A DNA stretch of 64,000 nt from Vanilla planifolia (lineage: Eukaryota; Streptophyta; Magnoliopsida; Asparagales; Orchidaceae): NCBI GenBank assembly GCA_023846275.1, contig CM043875.1, forward strand, positions 7,638,626 through 7,702,625. The letters are read 5' to 3'. Within the stretch, counting starts at the first letter, position 1. Every line of letters begins with the position of its first letter. The translations under genes were made by a program, and so were the position numbers. The notes beneath the pieces are model-generated. The model was not told the DNA's origin. It saw nothing but the letters and a program-made list of their open reading frames with translations, and did no database searches. Positions 27,879 through 39,572 of the stretch are shown piece by piece.

Positions 27879-29500
27879 TGAGCATCTTGTATTAGCTCAC
27901 AAACATATATCCACTGACATTACACTACTTTTATTCAAACTTAGAGTTATACTCTAGTTAAATCCTATTTTAATTAATCAAATTTGTCAACCATAAGGGT
28001 CAATTATAACACTATTTTTTCTTATAATTATCTTTATTATTTTTACTCTATTTGTTCAAGCATATTTTATAGTAAAATATGTCATCATCGACGTCAGTTC
28101 CTATGTGTGCTTTGCCTACTATCGCCACCTGTCTGTCATCACCTAATCTTATGCTGCTCTCAATCACTATCACTTGGTTACTCAACATTACTTAATCACC
28201 CACCATTGCTTGGCTACCCTTCAGCTAACCATCCTTTGATCGTCATCAATTTTCGTCATCTATCTTATTCAGTGCTAACATTATAGTCACATAATCATTG
28301 ACATCTTTTGATCATTATGTTGTATGATTGCATAAATTTTTTTATATCATTATCTTTTCATATATTTTTATAATTTGTATTTAATATGTTGACTTACTTG
28401 TAGTTAATGTCTTGAAATTTTAAAAATTTCATGTATTTTTATATTTTACATTTAATGTGGGTGACCCACTTGGAGTTAATTCTTAGAATTTTAAAGATCT
28501 TTTTTAGATTCTCAAGTATTTAACTCTAAATTTTTTTTCTTATACCTACTTAGAGTTAATATCTTGGAGTTCTAAAGATCTCTTTTGATTCTTAAGTAAT
28601 TTAACTCAAATTATCTTTTCTCATGTTGAGTTCTTATCTTTTTTTTTGCTTATATATTCTCAAGGTGTATTTAATTCTTTTTTCTCACGCATAATTAGTG
28701 AGTTTTCTTTATCTATAAATAAGAAAGACTCTTTTATTATAATATTATTATTGATGAAAAAAAATTTTTTAACTTATGTACTTCTATTTTTATGAATAAA
28801 GAGTATACACCCAACTCTATTTAGAGAGATTCAAATTTTCTTTCCCCTTATAACAGACAAGGATTGAAGGTAAGAGACATTACATCATGATTATTGAAAA
28901 CCAAAAAATTCTATCTTCCTCTCACCCTCAAGTCTTCATCTACCCTTTAAATCTCTTAACAAATCATCAAATTGCCACCCTCCTCAACATGGCTCTGCAT
29001 CATAGCCTACAATCTTGTTACATTTTTAACTAAGGTTTTTCACCAACATAAACCTCATTCTCATGACATTTTTCATCTTTGATGTTCCACACACCAACTC
29101 CAAAGAAAACTATAAATCATCATTGCAAAAAAAGTGTATTTTTTTGTAACTTTTATTTTTTAGATAGTAATATAAAATTAGAGTTATTCTTTTTTCTATT
29201 AAAGTATTTTATTTAAAACTTTTCTTAAATTCTTTATTTTATGTGTAACATTAGATATAATAAAAATATTCTAATATACTTTATGCTTAATGCTTAATGT
29301 GTTGTGACCTACTCCACTAAATAATTTATGTTACGACTTTAGATGTTAATCTTTGAATAATTTTAAAATATCTTGCATGTCACCTAACCCTAATTAATAC
29401 ATAATATCTTTTAATATTCTCTAATAATCTATTGAGTATCTCTATTATTATAGGATCCAAATTAGACCCTAGTAAAAGTCTAATTTATTATTTATCAATA
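27879..29500 (+). repeat. 3' LTR of the 21-29.5 kb gypsy element
   Basis: Starts tgagcatcttgtattag right after a polypurine tract. Homology to the 5' LTR can be followed to about 29490, where the two copies part. No convincing target duplication could be assigned. Confidence 0.72.
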
Positions 29501-30424
29501 TCAAATCATGATAAGAGTATTAGTAATTGGTGCAATCAAGGAAAATAAATAAACCTAAATGACTTTTACATAGGATGGACTTGGTGATGTTTTTCTTATG
29601 GCATAAGGGGAAACTATGATAAAAACTATTCAAGAATTATAAAGGAATAAAAAAGAAGCCAATGTTCAAGCATGGAATCTACAATAATTCTAATTACCCA
29701 TTCAAGTAATTTGTTAAGATTTATTTGACAAGAAAAACATTTATTGCATACTAATCGTTAAAAGCTTTCTAATTTTATTAAATGAATGAAAACTATAAGT
29801 ATACTTAATCAAAGATGGGATGTTAAAGTTTTATTGATTTATAAATCATATAGATGAGAATTAAAGAAGTAATGATACAAAAAAGGGGGTAAGATAATTA
29901 ATAAGACAATAAAGTAATGAAGAAAAAAATAAAAAAAACAAAAAGTTTAGTTGATCTAAATTTTAAGGATAAAATTCTTATAAAGAATGTGAATTATAAC
30001 ATCCCAAAAGTAGAAGAAAATATTTTAATAAATATTTGAGAATTTTGAATCAAGTGATCTTTAAATTAAAAAAATTAATAATATTAAGGTTGATTGATGA
30101 TTCTAAAAAAGAGTTAATAATTTATGGAAATAATAATGAATTTTAATTTTTTATTTGTAAGAAAGTTTATAAAGTTTTTAGAATATTTTAAATTTTTGAA
30201 AATAACATGAGTCATACAATATGAAGAGAAGGATTATGCAATATGATTAGATATAAAAAATTTAATTTTTTTAGCACCCAAACAATGAACAATAGTGAAA
30301 CTAATGCAACAAATAGTCAAATCAATAGTAAACCATTAAATAGAGAAGACAAGAAGATAAGGAGACATCTATATGAAAGGACATAATCATTAGAAGAAGA
30401 TGAGTATCCAAGAATTCCAAGAGA

Positions 30425-30427
<3 letters not shown>

Positions 30428-30477
<50 letters not shown>
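30428..30477. repeat. (TA)n microsatellite
   Basis: About 25 uninterrupted TA units. Confidence 0.97.
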
Positions 30478-30481
<4 letters not shown>

Positions 30482-31439
30482 GGGAAATTGAAGACTAAGA
30501 AAAATTTTGGGAGAAACCTGAGTGGTTTTGTTTCAATTAAGAGCATTGGTGTCACACTTTGTTTTTAGCAAATCTTTTTCTTAAACCCTAGGTTCATCCA
30601 AATTAGTATGTATATTAATATACATGCAATTGCAATCATTTTTCACTTAAGAAGGACATAATTTGAGGCAAAAAAGATGATTGAAATTTATCAAAGACTA
30701 TGATTGATTTAGTCAATCCCTAAAATTTTGTTTATCATTTTTTAAATGAGATACAACATGACACTTATTGGTTATAAAATTTCATTTTTTTACATAGTTT
30801 GGTTATTTTAATAATTTTTTTATTCCAATTTATATTAAAATGTTAATATTCTTTTTTTTCTAAAGTTTGACATTTGAATGATATTAGTTTTTTATAAGAT
30901 TAACACTAATATGTTCTTAAAGTTTTATACTTCTATATATGAAGTTCACCTCTCTCCCTTATGAATCATTTGCCTCTTTTTTTACTAACTTATCAATTTT
31001 GTCAAATTTAAATAACTTAATATGCATTACAAAATAAAAATAAAATGTAAAATAAAAAATTAATAAATTTGCCAACCAAAAGATATTATAATATATATGA
31101 TGAGTCATAACTTTAAATGTTTGACATGATAAGCATTAATTATGAACCATGCTATGAGATGAAATTATTGTAAATTATGAGAACATAATATCCACAAAAT
31201 AGAGAAAAAATTACATATATTCAAAAATTCAATTCAACTTCGTTAATTTAATTTTTTTTAAATAAAAGGCTATTATTCTTAATCTTATTGGCCATTATAA
31301 CACATATTTTTAGAAAATGTTGTTTGGCTTACAAAATTATATTATAATGTAACTAAAGTACATAATGAGTTTCAAACAATTTGATCTAAACTCAGATGTA
31401 CATTTTTTTACTAACCAAAAGCTAAGATAATGAACCAAA

Positions 31440-31650
31440 AATATTTTCTTAATAAAAACCTATAAAACTAGCTTAATAAAAACTTACATAATATTTTAAC
31501 AAATGCTAATAGACCTACGTAATAAAGGCTTATAATTAGCTTAATAAAAGCTAATAGACCAGCTTAATAAAAGTCAACACATTAACTTAATAAAAATCTA
31601 CAATCATGGATTAATAAAAGCTAATAAAAGAATAAGTAAAAGTCTCAACA
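31440..31650. repeat. Degenerate short repeat array
   Basis: The word cttaataaaa or a one-base variant followed by gct/acc/act and often 'aatagacc' recurs about eight times with irregular 20-35-base spacing. The best pair is agcttaataaaagctaatag, with nearby partial copies. Confidence 0.6.
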
Positions 31651-34600
31651 ATGAGATACAAAAATTAAGTAAAAGCTCAATACAATAATTCTTATAATCA
31701 AAACATAATTAAGAAAGAAACACACTACTTGAATCAATATAAGATATATAATAAAACTCATTATTTATAAAAGAGAAAATGTAATAATTATAACTTGAAA
31801 TAATAAAATATAACGTAGCTTATGGAAGAAAAGGAAGGCTAAGATGACTATTCCAAGCTAAATGCCACAACTTTGCCATTTCCTCTTCTTAAAAATGATG
31901 AATCTAATCAAGCCTTCTTATAAAAGATTTTTTAAATAAAGCATTAGTCTTTCTTATCATGTTTGCACGCCTTTAAATTCTCCTAAAAATGCTCTCAAAT
32001 TGTTTCAAAACTCCCTCAAATGGATATATAAAAAACCAATCAAACTATTCATTTCTCACAATCTGAATTGATCATATTTTATGAACTAAGGGATTATATA
32101 AGTATGATGTACTACTGATAGCGTGTTCATTCAATTGACAATCTTTGACTAGTTTATTTTCACTACATAAAATGGATTAGATAAATATGATATTGACATC
32201 ATATAATATGATTATAAAAAAACTGTGTATCTAAATTTTAAGATCTTTAAAAAATATAATATGATGCATGACCTTGCATTATGATAGGTCCTACATAAAA
32301 CTCATTCATAAGAATCATAAAATATTAGATTAGTATGATAAGGGATCATACTACTACGATGCAAATATACATAACTATATCCCAAAACCATGTCATCGAG
32401 TGAAATGATATCGTATGAGTATGAAAGTAATATCATATAGGTTTGATAAAACTTAGAATGCTCATAGTCAAAGTCCTAGATACTTACTAAATAGATAAAT
32501 AACTCATATAATTATGATGAATATCATCATATTATATAAAGGCATTAATTTTTAGAACATGTGACACATACGATAAAAAAACTTAATGCTATATCAATAT
32601 AATAAATTCTAAATTCTTTTATTACTTAGTATGATCCCTTATCTAATCCTCCTAATTAATATATTTTATTAGTATGAAATGTAATATCATACTATATGAA
32701 ATTAAAAAATACAACCTCAAATCTGACCCCTAAGTAAATGATTAACATATTGTACAATATGGGTGCCATACTGATACAATAAGCATAAAATAGTCCTATT
32801 ACTCACAATCACCCTCAATTGATGTTATATTCAATCTAAATATTAATTGATTATATTATATGATAGGTTCATCATATAAGCATGATTAGTTTAACTAATA
32901 TAAATCTTATTTAATTCAATCTCTTTTTAAAATCTAACTTAATGTAGTCTTAACACATGATGTAACTCACAATAAATATAATATTCTAAGATATATAATA
33001 TATATATAATAAGATGAAATATAGATCTCAAGAAAATCTTAAGTATCTCAAGTAATTGTTATAAGTTTTCACATTCTAACTAGTAAAATAAAAAAACTCA
33101 AAAAAGATCTTCTTTTTGTGTTACTTAAGCTTGTGTTTCTCCTAATCTCAATTAAATATCTTTGTTGAGCTCCTTGATGCTGTACCATTGGTCATTACAC
33201 TACATGTTTGATGATAACAAAATTATTATTTTTATTTTACCAATATTCTTTTTTAAGTGTTTTATAAATCATGCATCTCAAGAATAAATAGAGATTAATC
33301 ATTTAAAGAGCTTGATCATGTATTTTATAGAGTAATTCACATGTAAAGACATGTCAAGAAAGATTGGTGGCATTGCTTAAAGTTGGCTAACCATACAAAT
33401 CATGGAGCCATTATTCTAGCACTTAATAGGGTGACTACCCATCTAAAGCTCATCATCTACACTTTATTTGGGTTAAAATTATTAAATTTATCACTTGATA
33501 ATGATATGACATAATTAAGATTATATTACATATTAAACTCATGTATTCTTTTATTAAATCTTATCTTGAGTTATTAAGTTCTTTAGAACTATTTAGGGCC
33601 TTATTAATATATGTAAAAGTTGTTACAAGTTCAACTTGATCCTCTAGTTAAGGAATTTAAGCTAAATAAATTTCTTAAAGAATGTTTAGTTAAGCCATGT
33701 TATTTACTACCTAGTAACTATACAATACGATATTCTACACCTCATATGATCTAAATTTTAACTTAAAATCTCAACTTCGATTTGAAGTCATAATGGCATC
33801 GTTTTCATCATACAATTATGATCATCGTCTCAACATTTTTTAAATGAGTGAAGCTGGTCGTACGAGCTGTTAGCCTTGTATGTGTGTTGTTCGATATTTA
33901 AGAGTAGAGTTACTATTCAAATCATATGAGTACAAAGATTACTTTATATGAGTATGTTATTTATTTTCTCTCAAGATTGGCTTCATACAATGCATATATT
34001 AATTTTCAAGAGCTACATGTCATATGGTACGTAGTTTTTGTGTCATATAATACGAAGTCTTTTAATCATAACTATACATTCATGTAAAAATTTTATATAA
34101 GATATTTTTTGTACTTATAGTGTATATTAATATGATCATTATATCATAATAGTATGACCTAAGCAGTTATACTTCAACTTTCATATTTTCTTCAACTTTT
34201 GAAGTCTCTTTCAATGCTTCAAGAGTAGGAATAGAAGAAGTATTTAGCTAGGAAAAATGACCAATTCTGACAAAAAACTGAATGAGTCATACAAGAAATA
34301 CTCTGTTTATGATAAATAATTTAATGTAATAGTCAAAACTCTAAGACATTAAAGGCATTATCCCTTATCCCAAGTATTTGTATTTTATTTTAACCATGAC
34401 GCCTTCAACTATGTCAATGCATAAAAGAAGCTAAAGCATAACATATTATGTGGGTTAAATTTCTTTAAAGTTACACCTTTATCCTTAAACATTAGTTAGG
34501 TATAAAAACAAAGTTTTTGATGCCTTAAGTAGGTGAGTGAACCTACTCAACACAATATCTATCTCTATCATTGACTTTGAAACCCTGTCAAGCTTATACT

Positions 34601-34719
34601 CAGATTGACAAACTTTATGACCATCTATAAGGAATTAGTTGCTAACCTAACCAAGGTTATGTAAGATTAATGATTGTTATATTTTTTGTGATAAGAAATT
34701 TTGCATACCACACATCACT

Positions 34720-35270
34720 TAGGGATTTTTGAATTTGGGAGATACATGTAGGAGGACTAGTAGGTCATTTTAAAGGAGACAAAACCATCATTTCTATTAA
34801 AGATAAGTCTTATTAGCTAGAGTTGAAATGACATGCTGCTCAAATAATTGTCAAGAGTAAGTTTTATGTAATTGTCAATATCGCACCTAAAACACTGAAC
34901 TCTATACCCCATTGCCAATACTATCATGATTATGTGAAGACCTTCGTACTGAGTTTGTCTTTGGGTCACCCAAAACCTTTCAAAAACATGGCTTCATTTT
35001 TTTACTGGTAGATCATTTTACAAAAATGGCTAGATTCAACCCATGCTTTAAACCTTCTAATGCTTCACATATTGCTAAGTTATTCTTTAAAGTAGTAAAA
35101 CTTCATGGGTTTCCATAACCATAGTCATTAATAAGGTCTTCCGTTTCACTTCATAAACCCTTTGGCATCTCATAGGAATAATGTTGATATTCTCATTAGC
35201 TGATCACCCTTAAATGGATGGTCAATTGATCAACAGCTTAATTTTAGGTTCATTAAATTCAAAAATTATG
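34720..35270 (+). mobile_element. Ty3/gypsy integrase relic
   Basis: Plus-strand frames show the zinc-binding region (GGLVGHFKGDKT, near 34755) and the integrase core start (VDHFTKMARFNPC, about 35008-35046, then SNASHIAKLFFK and a LHGFP word), in the family's order. Old, broken fragment; no LTR assigned. Confidence 0.8.
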
Positions 35271-35519
35271 AAAAAAAATCAAGAGATGAGATAAAACAAA
35301 AAAATATCATCACACCACGAAGCAATAAGAGTCACACATCGTGGCTCACTGTAGACATTGCATAATACTGCATTGGCATGCACATTGAACAACAATGTGT
35401 GTTAGACACCCGTGCCTACTCTATGACACAACCTTAGATCTGACCCATGATAATGACAATGACATGCAGACCAACCAACCTACTTTATGACTATACCACT
35501 TAGAATTGACCTGTACTAA

Positions 35520-35720
35520 ACCGACTAATGTAGAACCAAAAATGTAGCTTTTTAGAAAGTTGTTTGGCAACAATTTTGACCACAAAACTGTTGGACCCAA
35601 ACGATGGCTTTTTCGAAAGCTTTTTGGCACTAGCATTGGAAACAACTTTTAAGTAAAAGAATTTAGAAACTCAAAATATAATTTTTAAAAAGTTGTTTAG
35701 AAATAATTTTTTATCATATA
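35520..35720. repeat. Three diverged tandem units of about 65-75 bp
   Basis: The phrase 'gcttttt-agaaagttgtttgg-aacaa' occurs near 35547, recurs as 'ggctttttcgaaagctttttggca' near 35607, and again as 'aatttttaaaaagttgttta' near 35680. Each is preceded by an 'aaccaaa/acccaaac/aactcaaa' word. Confidence 0.6.
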
Positions 35721-37577
35721 TTTTATTTTATTTTTTTATTTTATCTTTTGTATTTAGGTTGTTCATAAAAAAGGGAGACTCATCCTTTGGAATAGTGATA
35801 TTTGAATGAGTAGAAATTTTTTTTTTATCTTGTTGAGATCTAGGGTTAATCATAGCAAGAGTAATATGCTAATTTGTTAAAGCTCTGGTAGTAGGAGGAG
35901 GGCTGTGAGGCCCAAGTAGTGAGACGTCGTGCTAATTTACTTAAAACTTTGTGACATCGTCTTTTCATCATTATCGTTTAATGGTTCTTTTCACTTTATC
36001 GATTCTTTAGTTTGTCATTTTTGCTCACAGTGTCATTTTCCTTTTGACTTCATCACATAAGTCTTCTTGGGTGTCACTTGTGCCTAGTAACACATTTACT
36101 AGTATATGATTTGTTTTTTGTAAGTGTTTGGATCATGTTTACGAGCAAGTTATTTCAATATTCTGACTTTCTTTCAAGGCTTAATAAGGACTCTTGGTGC
36201 CTTCATTATGTGCTTATTTTTCTTTTACTTATTTTTTATCGCAACATCAATTTATCAAACCCTTTTTCAAGTATGTCATATCTACGTGATGTTGAAGAGG
36301 TTGTATGCTTAACATACAAAACAAACTCTGGGTGGCTCTTGGTTTTTTTTCGGTTAAGATTGCATTAGACTTATACCTCTGGCATGTTATCTTTTTCAAG
36401 TTTCTCGTGTTTATCTTTTGTATTTTCTTTATTCCTAACTTGTGCAAGTCAATCCATAAACTGCTTAAAATATTTGTGCCAATCATCCAAATAGTATGTG
36501 TGTGTACACAAGAGTTTGTTGCATGCCTATTGTTGACCTATCTATTACATTATTATATGATATATGATATATATACTTATATATAAGAAAGAGTATCTAT
36601 TTGTACATATATACAATACAAAGCATGTTACTTATTATTTATTTGTGACATATTTATCTATGAGCTTTACAAAGATGTCATGCTTGCTTTATTACTAATT
36701 ATTTTTGCTATTCATTACTATTATTTGATAGTGAGATGTTATTATACATAGAATTCATCTCTTAAGCTTTATAAAACTCACTTCCTTACATTACAAATTA
36801 TATCACAATTATATAAAGTAGATCAACATGGCATGTGAACTGAGTAGCTTTGTTATAAAGAGATATTTTTAAAAAAAGTTATATCATTTTTATCTTGGTT
36901 TAATATTATGATTGTAATATTGAGTTTTATCTTAGTAAGTATGCATGTGATACTTATTTGTTGTTAATTTTATGAGAAATAATTTAAAAAATGACACTTA
37001 TTTTATTTTTATCATCACCTAATCTGATATTAGACTTGTGTCCTTTATAATGCATAAGAAGAACCCAATCTGTTGATATTATGTATATTATCAAATAGAA
37101 ATAGCAAGTTAAGCATGACAATAATGGATATAAAAATACAATTTTTCTTACATTAAACTTTTTATTATTATAATTCTTTTAATAATGACTATTCAAAAAA
37201 TAAATTAGCATGAGCTAAATACTTATTTTAGTAGCTATTTTTTACTCTTGTTATTATTCAAATTAATTAAAATTCACATATTTTATAAAATAATAATAAT
37301 AATAATAATAATGAATATCTATAAAAAAAATAGAATACATAATCAAAACATATAAATTTTTTTCAATAAATAAAAAAAGGTAACACATAAGATCCTCCAA
37401 AAATCCTAATAATCTGTCAAAATACATGTTTTAACAAAAACAAAACAAAAAAGAATTTAAACAAAATTGATATTATTATTTTGTTTTTGGCTACCACTTA
37501 TGAATCTCTCTTTTGAAGTAATAATTTCTACAAGCAAATATCAGTTATAAGTGAACTATTAATGTAGTTTTCAGATT
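35721..37577. other. AT-rich intergenic sequence upstream of FLA
   Basis: No gene is supported. The open frames around 36078-36586 have no recognisable domain and poor composition. An (AAT)n run lies at 37291-37312. Confidence 0.5.
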
Positions 37578-37703
37578 ATAATATTATATTTTTTTTTATT
37601 GTGCTTAATTCATTGATTTATCCATGAAATCAGAATTAATTCTTTCTCACCCAACGAAACCGCACTCCCGTTCTCCGACACCATACGTTTGAGAAACAGA
37701 GCA
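37578..37703 (+). promoter_or_regulatory. Putative core promoter and leader of FLA
   Basis: A TATA-like ttataatattatattt lies at about 37576-37592, roughly 110-125 bases before the ATG at 37704. The sequence turns C/T-rich and GC-richer just before the start codon, as leaders often do. Confidence 0.35.
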
Positions 37704-38957
37704 ATGGCGATGGGCACCTTACCTGCTTCTCTTCTGTTCATTGTGGTGGTGCTGTCATCCTTGTTGCCGTCGGCGATCGAAGGCCACAACATAACCTCAA
37801 TCCTCCACAAACTTCCTGAATATAGCGTCTACAATAGCTTACTTACGAAGACCAAGGTCGCCGAAGAGGTAAACTCCCGGAGCCCGCTGACCGTTCTCGT
37901 ACTTCCCAACGGCCCGATGACCTCTTTTGCTTCCAGCCACCACCGCATCTTTCCCGCCCTCCAAAACTCCCTCCGCCTTCTCGTCCTCCTCGACTACTTT
38001 GACCCCCAGAAGCTCTACGACCTCCCCGGTGGCACCACCCTCTCCGCCACTTTATATCAGGCCACCGGCACAGCTTCCGGCGACAACGGCTTCGTCAACA
38101 TCACCGATCTCGGCGGAGGACGCGTGGCGTTCGGATCTGCGGCCTCCGGATCCAAGGTGTCTTCTGTGTACACCAAATCCATCCGCCAGATACCGCAGAG
38201 CATCTCTGTTCTCGAGATCTCCTCTCCGATCGTCTTCCCCGGCCTTCTTGATGGTCCCTCCTCCGCGGATGTCAACCTCACCGCCCTTCTCGAGAAAAGC
38301 GGATGCAGGACGTTCGCATTCCTCCTCTCCTCCTCAGGCATGATCAAGGAGTTGCAGGCCGCCATGGAGAAAGGTCTCACTCTCTTCGCTCCGAACGATG
38401 AGGCCTTTAAGGCGAAGGGAGTTACGGATCTGAGCGCTCTGAGCAACGCCGACCTCGTCACTCTTCTTCAATACCACGCCATTGAAGCCTACATCCCCAT
38501 AAACTCGCTGAAGGCAGCAAGACGGCCGATTGCCACCATGGCATCAGGAGGCCCGGGGAACTACGAGCTCACCACATCGTTTGAAGGAAATGACGTCACG
38601 ATCCACACCGGCGTCGATTCCTCCCGCATTGTGAGCACCATCCTCGATGAAACTCCAGTCTGCATCCTCACAGTCGACAGAGTTCTCCTTCCAGCGGAGC
38701 TCTTCGGCATGGCGCTGTCTCCAGCTCCGATCCCTGTGGTGATGTCACCGTCTCCGTCGCCGACGGCGCGCTCCCAAGATTCTAGCAAAGCGCCGAGCGT
38801 GGCAGCAGAGTCTCCGCAGCACACGTCGGTACCTACTCCGGCGGTATCGCCAAAGATAGGTGCCCAAAGGGACGACGACAAGTCGGGAGTGGGAAAGGCT
38901 GTTTCTACTTGGGTTGTCACGGCGGTGGTGGCGGCCGCTTCGTGGCCGTTATTTTGA
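37704..38957 (+). CDS. FLA8: Fasciclin-like arabinogalactan protein, two fasciclin domains, GPI-anchored
   Basis: A cell-surface proteoglycan of the FLA8/FLA10 group (group C of the family), linked to cell-wall adhesion and expansion. The 417-residue frame is intact and intronless. Parts: signal peptide (1-27, cleaved before HNITSIL); fasciclin domain 1 (about 28-175) with H1-like LTVLVLPNGPM (62-72) and LLVLLDYFDPQKL (92-104); fasciclin domain 2 (about 190-335) with GLTLFAPNDEAFK (224-236) and TVDRVLLPAELF (323-334); a Ser/Pro/Ala region with SP, AP and TP dipeptides for arabinogalactan attachment (about 339-384); a short acidic/Lys stretch; and a C-terminal hydrophobic tail (about 400-417) as GPI signal. 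N-glycosylation sequons NIT (29, 132) and NLT (191). Start: 37704 is the first in-frame ATG (caATGG context); the frame is open five codons further up, only to a TTG. Orthology to FLA8 versus FLA10 is unresolved. Confidence 0.95.
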   Translation: MAMGTLPASLLFIVVVLSSLLPSAIEGHNITSILHKLPEYSVYNSLLTKTKVAEEVNSRSPLTVLVLPNGPMTSFASSHHRIFPALQNSLRLLVLLDYFDPQKLYDLPGGTTLSATLYQATGTASGDNGFVNITDLGGGRVAFGSAASGSKVSSVYTKSIRQIPQSISVLEISSPIVFPGLLDGPSSADVNLTALLEKSGCRTFAFLLSSSGMIKELQAAMEKGLTLFAPNDEAFKAKGVTDLSALSNADLVTLLQYHAIEAYIPINSLKAARRPIATMASGGPGNYELTTSFEGNDVTIHTGVDSSRIVSTILDETPVCILTVDRVLLPAELFGMALSPAPIPVVMSPSPSPTARSQDSSKAPSVAAESPQHTSVPTPAVSPKIGAQRDDDKSGVGKAVSTWVVTAVVAAASWPLF

Positions 38958-39572
38958 GCGCGCAAGTTAATACCGAATGAATTTTCATAATTTAAATTAC
39001 ATATATTTGATATTTAAATAAGTCTATTTATTCAGTTTGCACCTTTAAATTCTATTATACTGCTTCCTGCATGTTGTCTTTCCATGGACGAACATTTCTG
39101 CAACGACTACAGTGATACGAACATGTCTGATTCCTTCTTGCGAAGGAAAAGAGGAAGGTGACTAAAGGTTTGGGTACTACCGGACAAAGCGCATGTGTTC
39201 AACACTAAAGTTCACGTGAGCCAAATTGCTTTTATATTTTTGTCCATTTTCGCTTTTCCCCCTGTTAAACTTCTATTGCTAAATCTTTTGTTGATGGTCC
39301 CATTTATAATTTGGTCTATTTTAGACGATTTTCTCCGTTACGAATCTCACAACTAACCACCACAGTTCAAAAGGTCCGATGCTCCATCTCTATTCTACTA
39401 CAGTTGTACCGCATTATCACTAAATTTGGATGGGATGGCATTATGGTCTCCATTATAAATTTTATTTTCACTTCATTCTATCTCATAAATAAAAATTTAC
39501 TTATATACCATTTTTTATTGTAGCAAATTATTACATGTGTTTAGAAAACATATCCCAAGTAACTCGAGGAGC
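38958..39572. other. Convergent intergenic spacer between FLA and CCS
   Basis: This 615-bp stretch must hold the 3' ends of both genes. An aaataagt word near 39015 may serve FLA polyadenylation. No further gene is seen. Confidence 0.5.

Larger units (their letters stand above)
21227..29500 (+). mobile_element. Ty3/gypsy element with both LTRs, chromovirus-like, broken
   Basis: The 5' LTR (about 21227-22988) is followed by a primer-binding-site-like word, tggtataaag (22992; initiator-Met tRNA type, family form TGGTATCAGAG). A polypurine tract, agggaggatgaag (about 27864-27876), directly precedes the 3' LTR at about 27879. Internal parts in order: gag-like region (about 23640-24450), reverse transcriptase region (about 25400-25860), RNase H (FATFEVTCNASRIGIGG, near 26080; YSTYEKKL, near 26200), an integrase block (MDFVLRLPK ... 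SRYDSI ... VIDLFSKMAYF, near 26750-26850), and a tail after integrase that resembles a chromodomain (KGKPTIENF near 27740). The copy is old: the LTRs are clearly diverged from one another and all coding parts are broken many times. Whole length is about 8.3 kb. Confidence 0.85.
29501..34719. other. AT-rich intergenic sequence
   Basis: No gene is recognised. Holds a TA microsatellite (30428-30477), a field of short degenerate repeats (31440-31650) and a second field of ATCATA/TATGAT words (about 32100-34350) resembling that at 19.2-20.1 kb. Near 34380-34700 the sequence is probably decayed gypsy pol leading into the integrase relic. Confidence 0.45.

Noticed and set aside
21222-29572. ACATA as target duplication of the 21-29.5 kb gypsy element
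   Set aside because: ACATA occurs at 21222-21226 and at about 29568, but the latter is not next to a CA end or to where LTR homology stops; probably chance.
36078-36586. Overlapping frames on both strands near 36.3 kb
   Set aside because: Hydrophobic, Phe/Leu-rich translations of T-rich DNA without a recognisable domain or splice context.
37689-37703. Earlier start for FLA
   Set aside because: The codon at 37689 is TTG, not ATG. The signal peptide is complete from the ATG at 37704.
37927-38965. Pro/Ser-rich frames overlapping FLA on both strands
   Set aside because: Frame-shifted readings of the FLA coding sequence.
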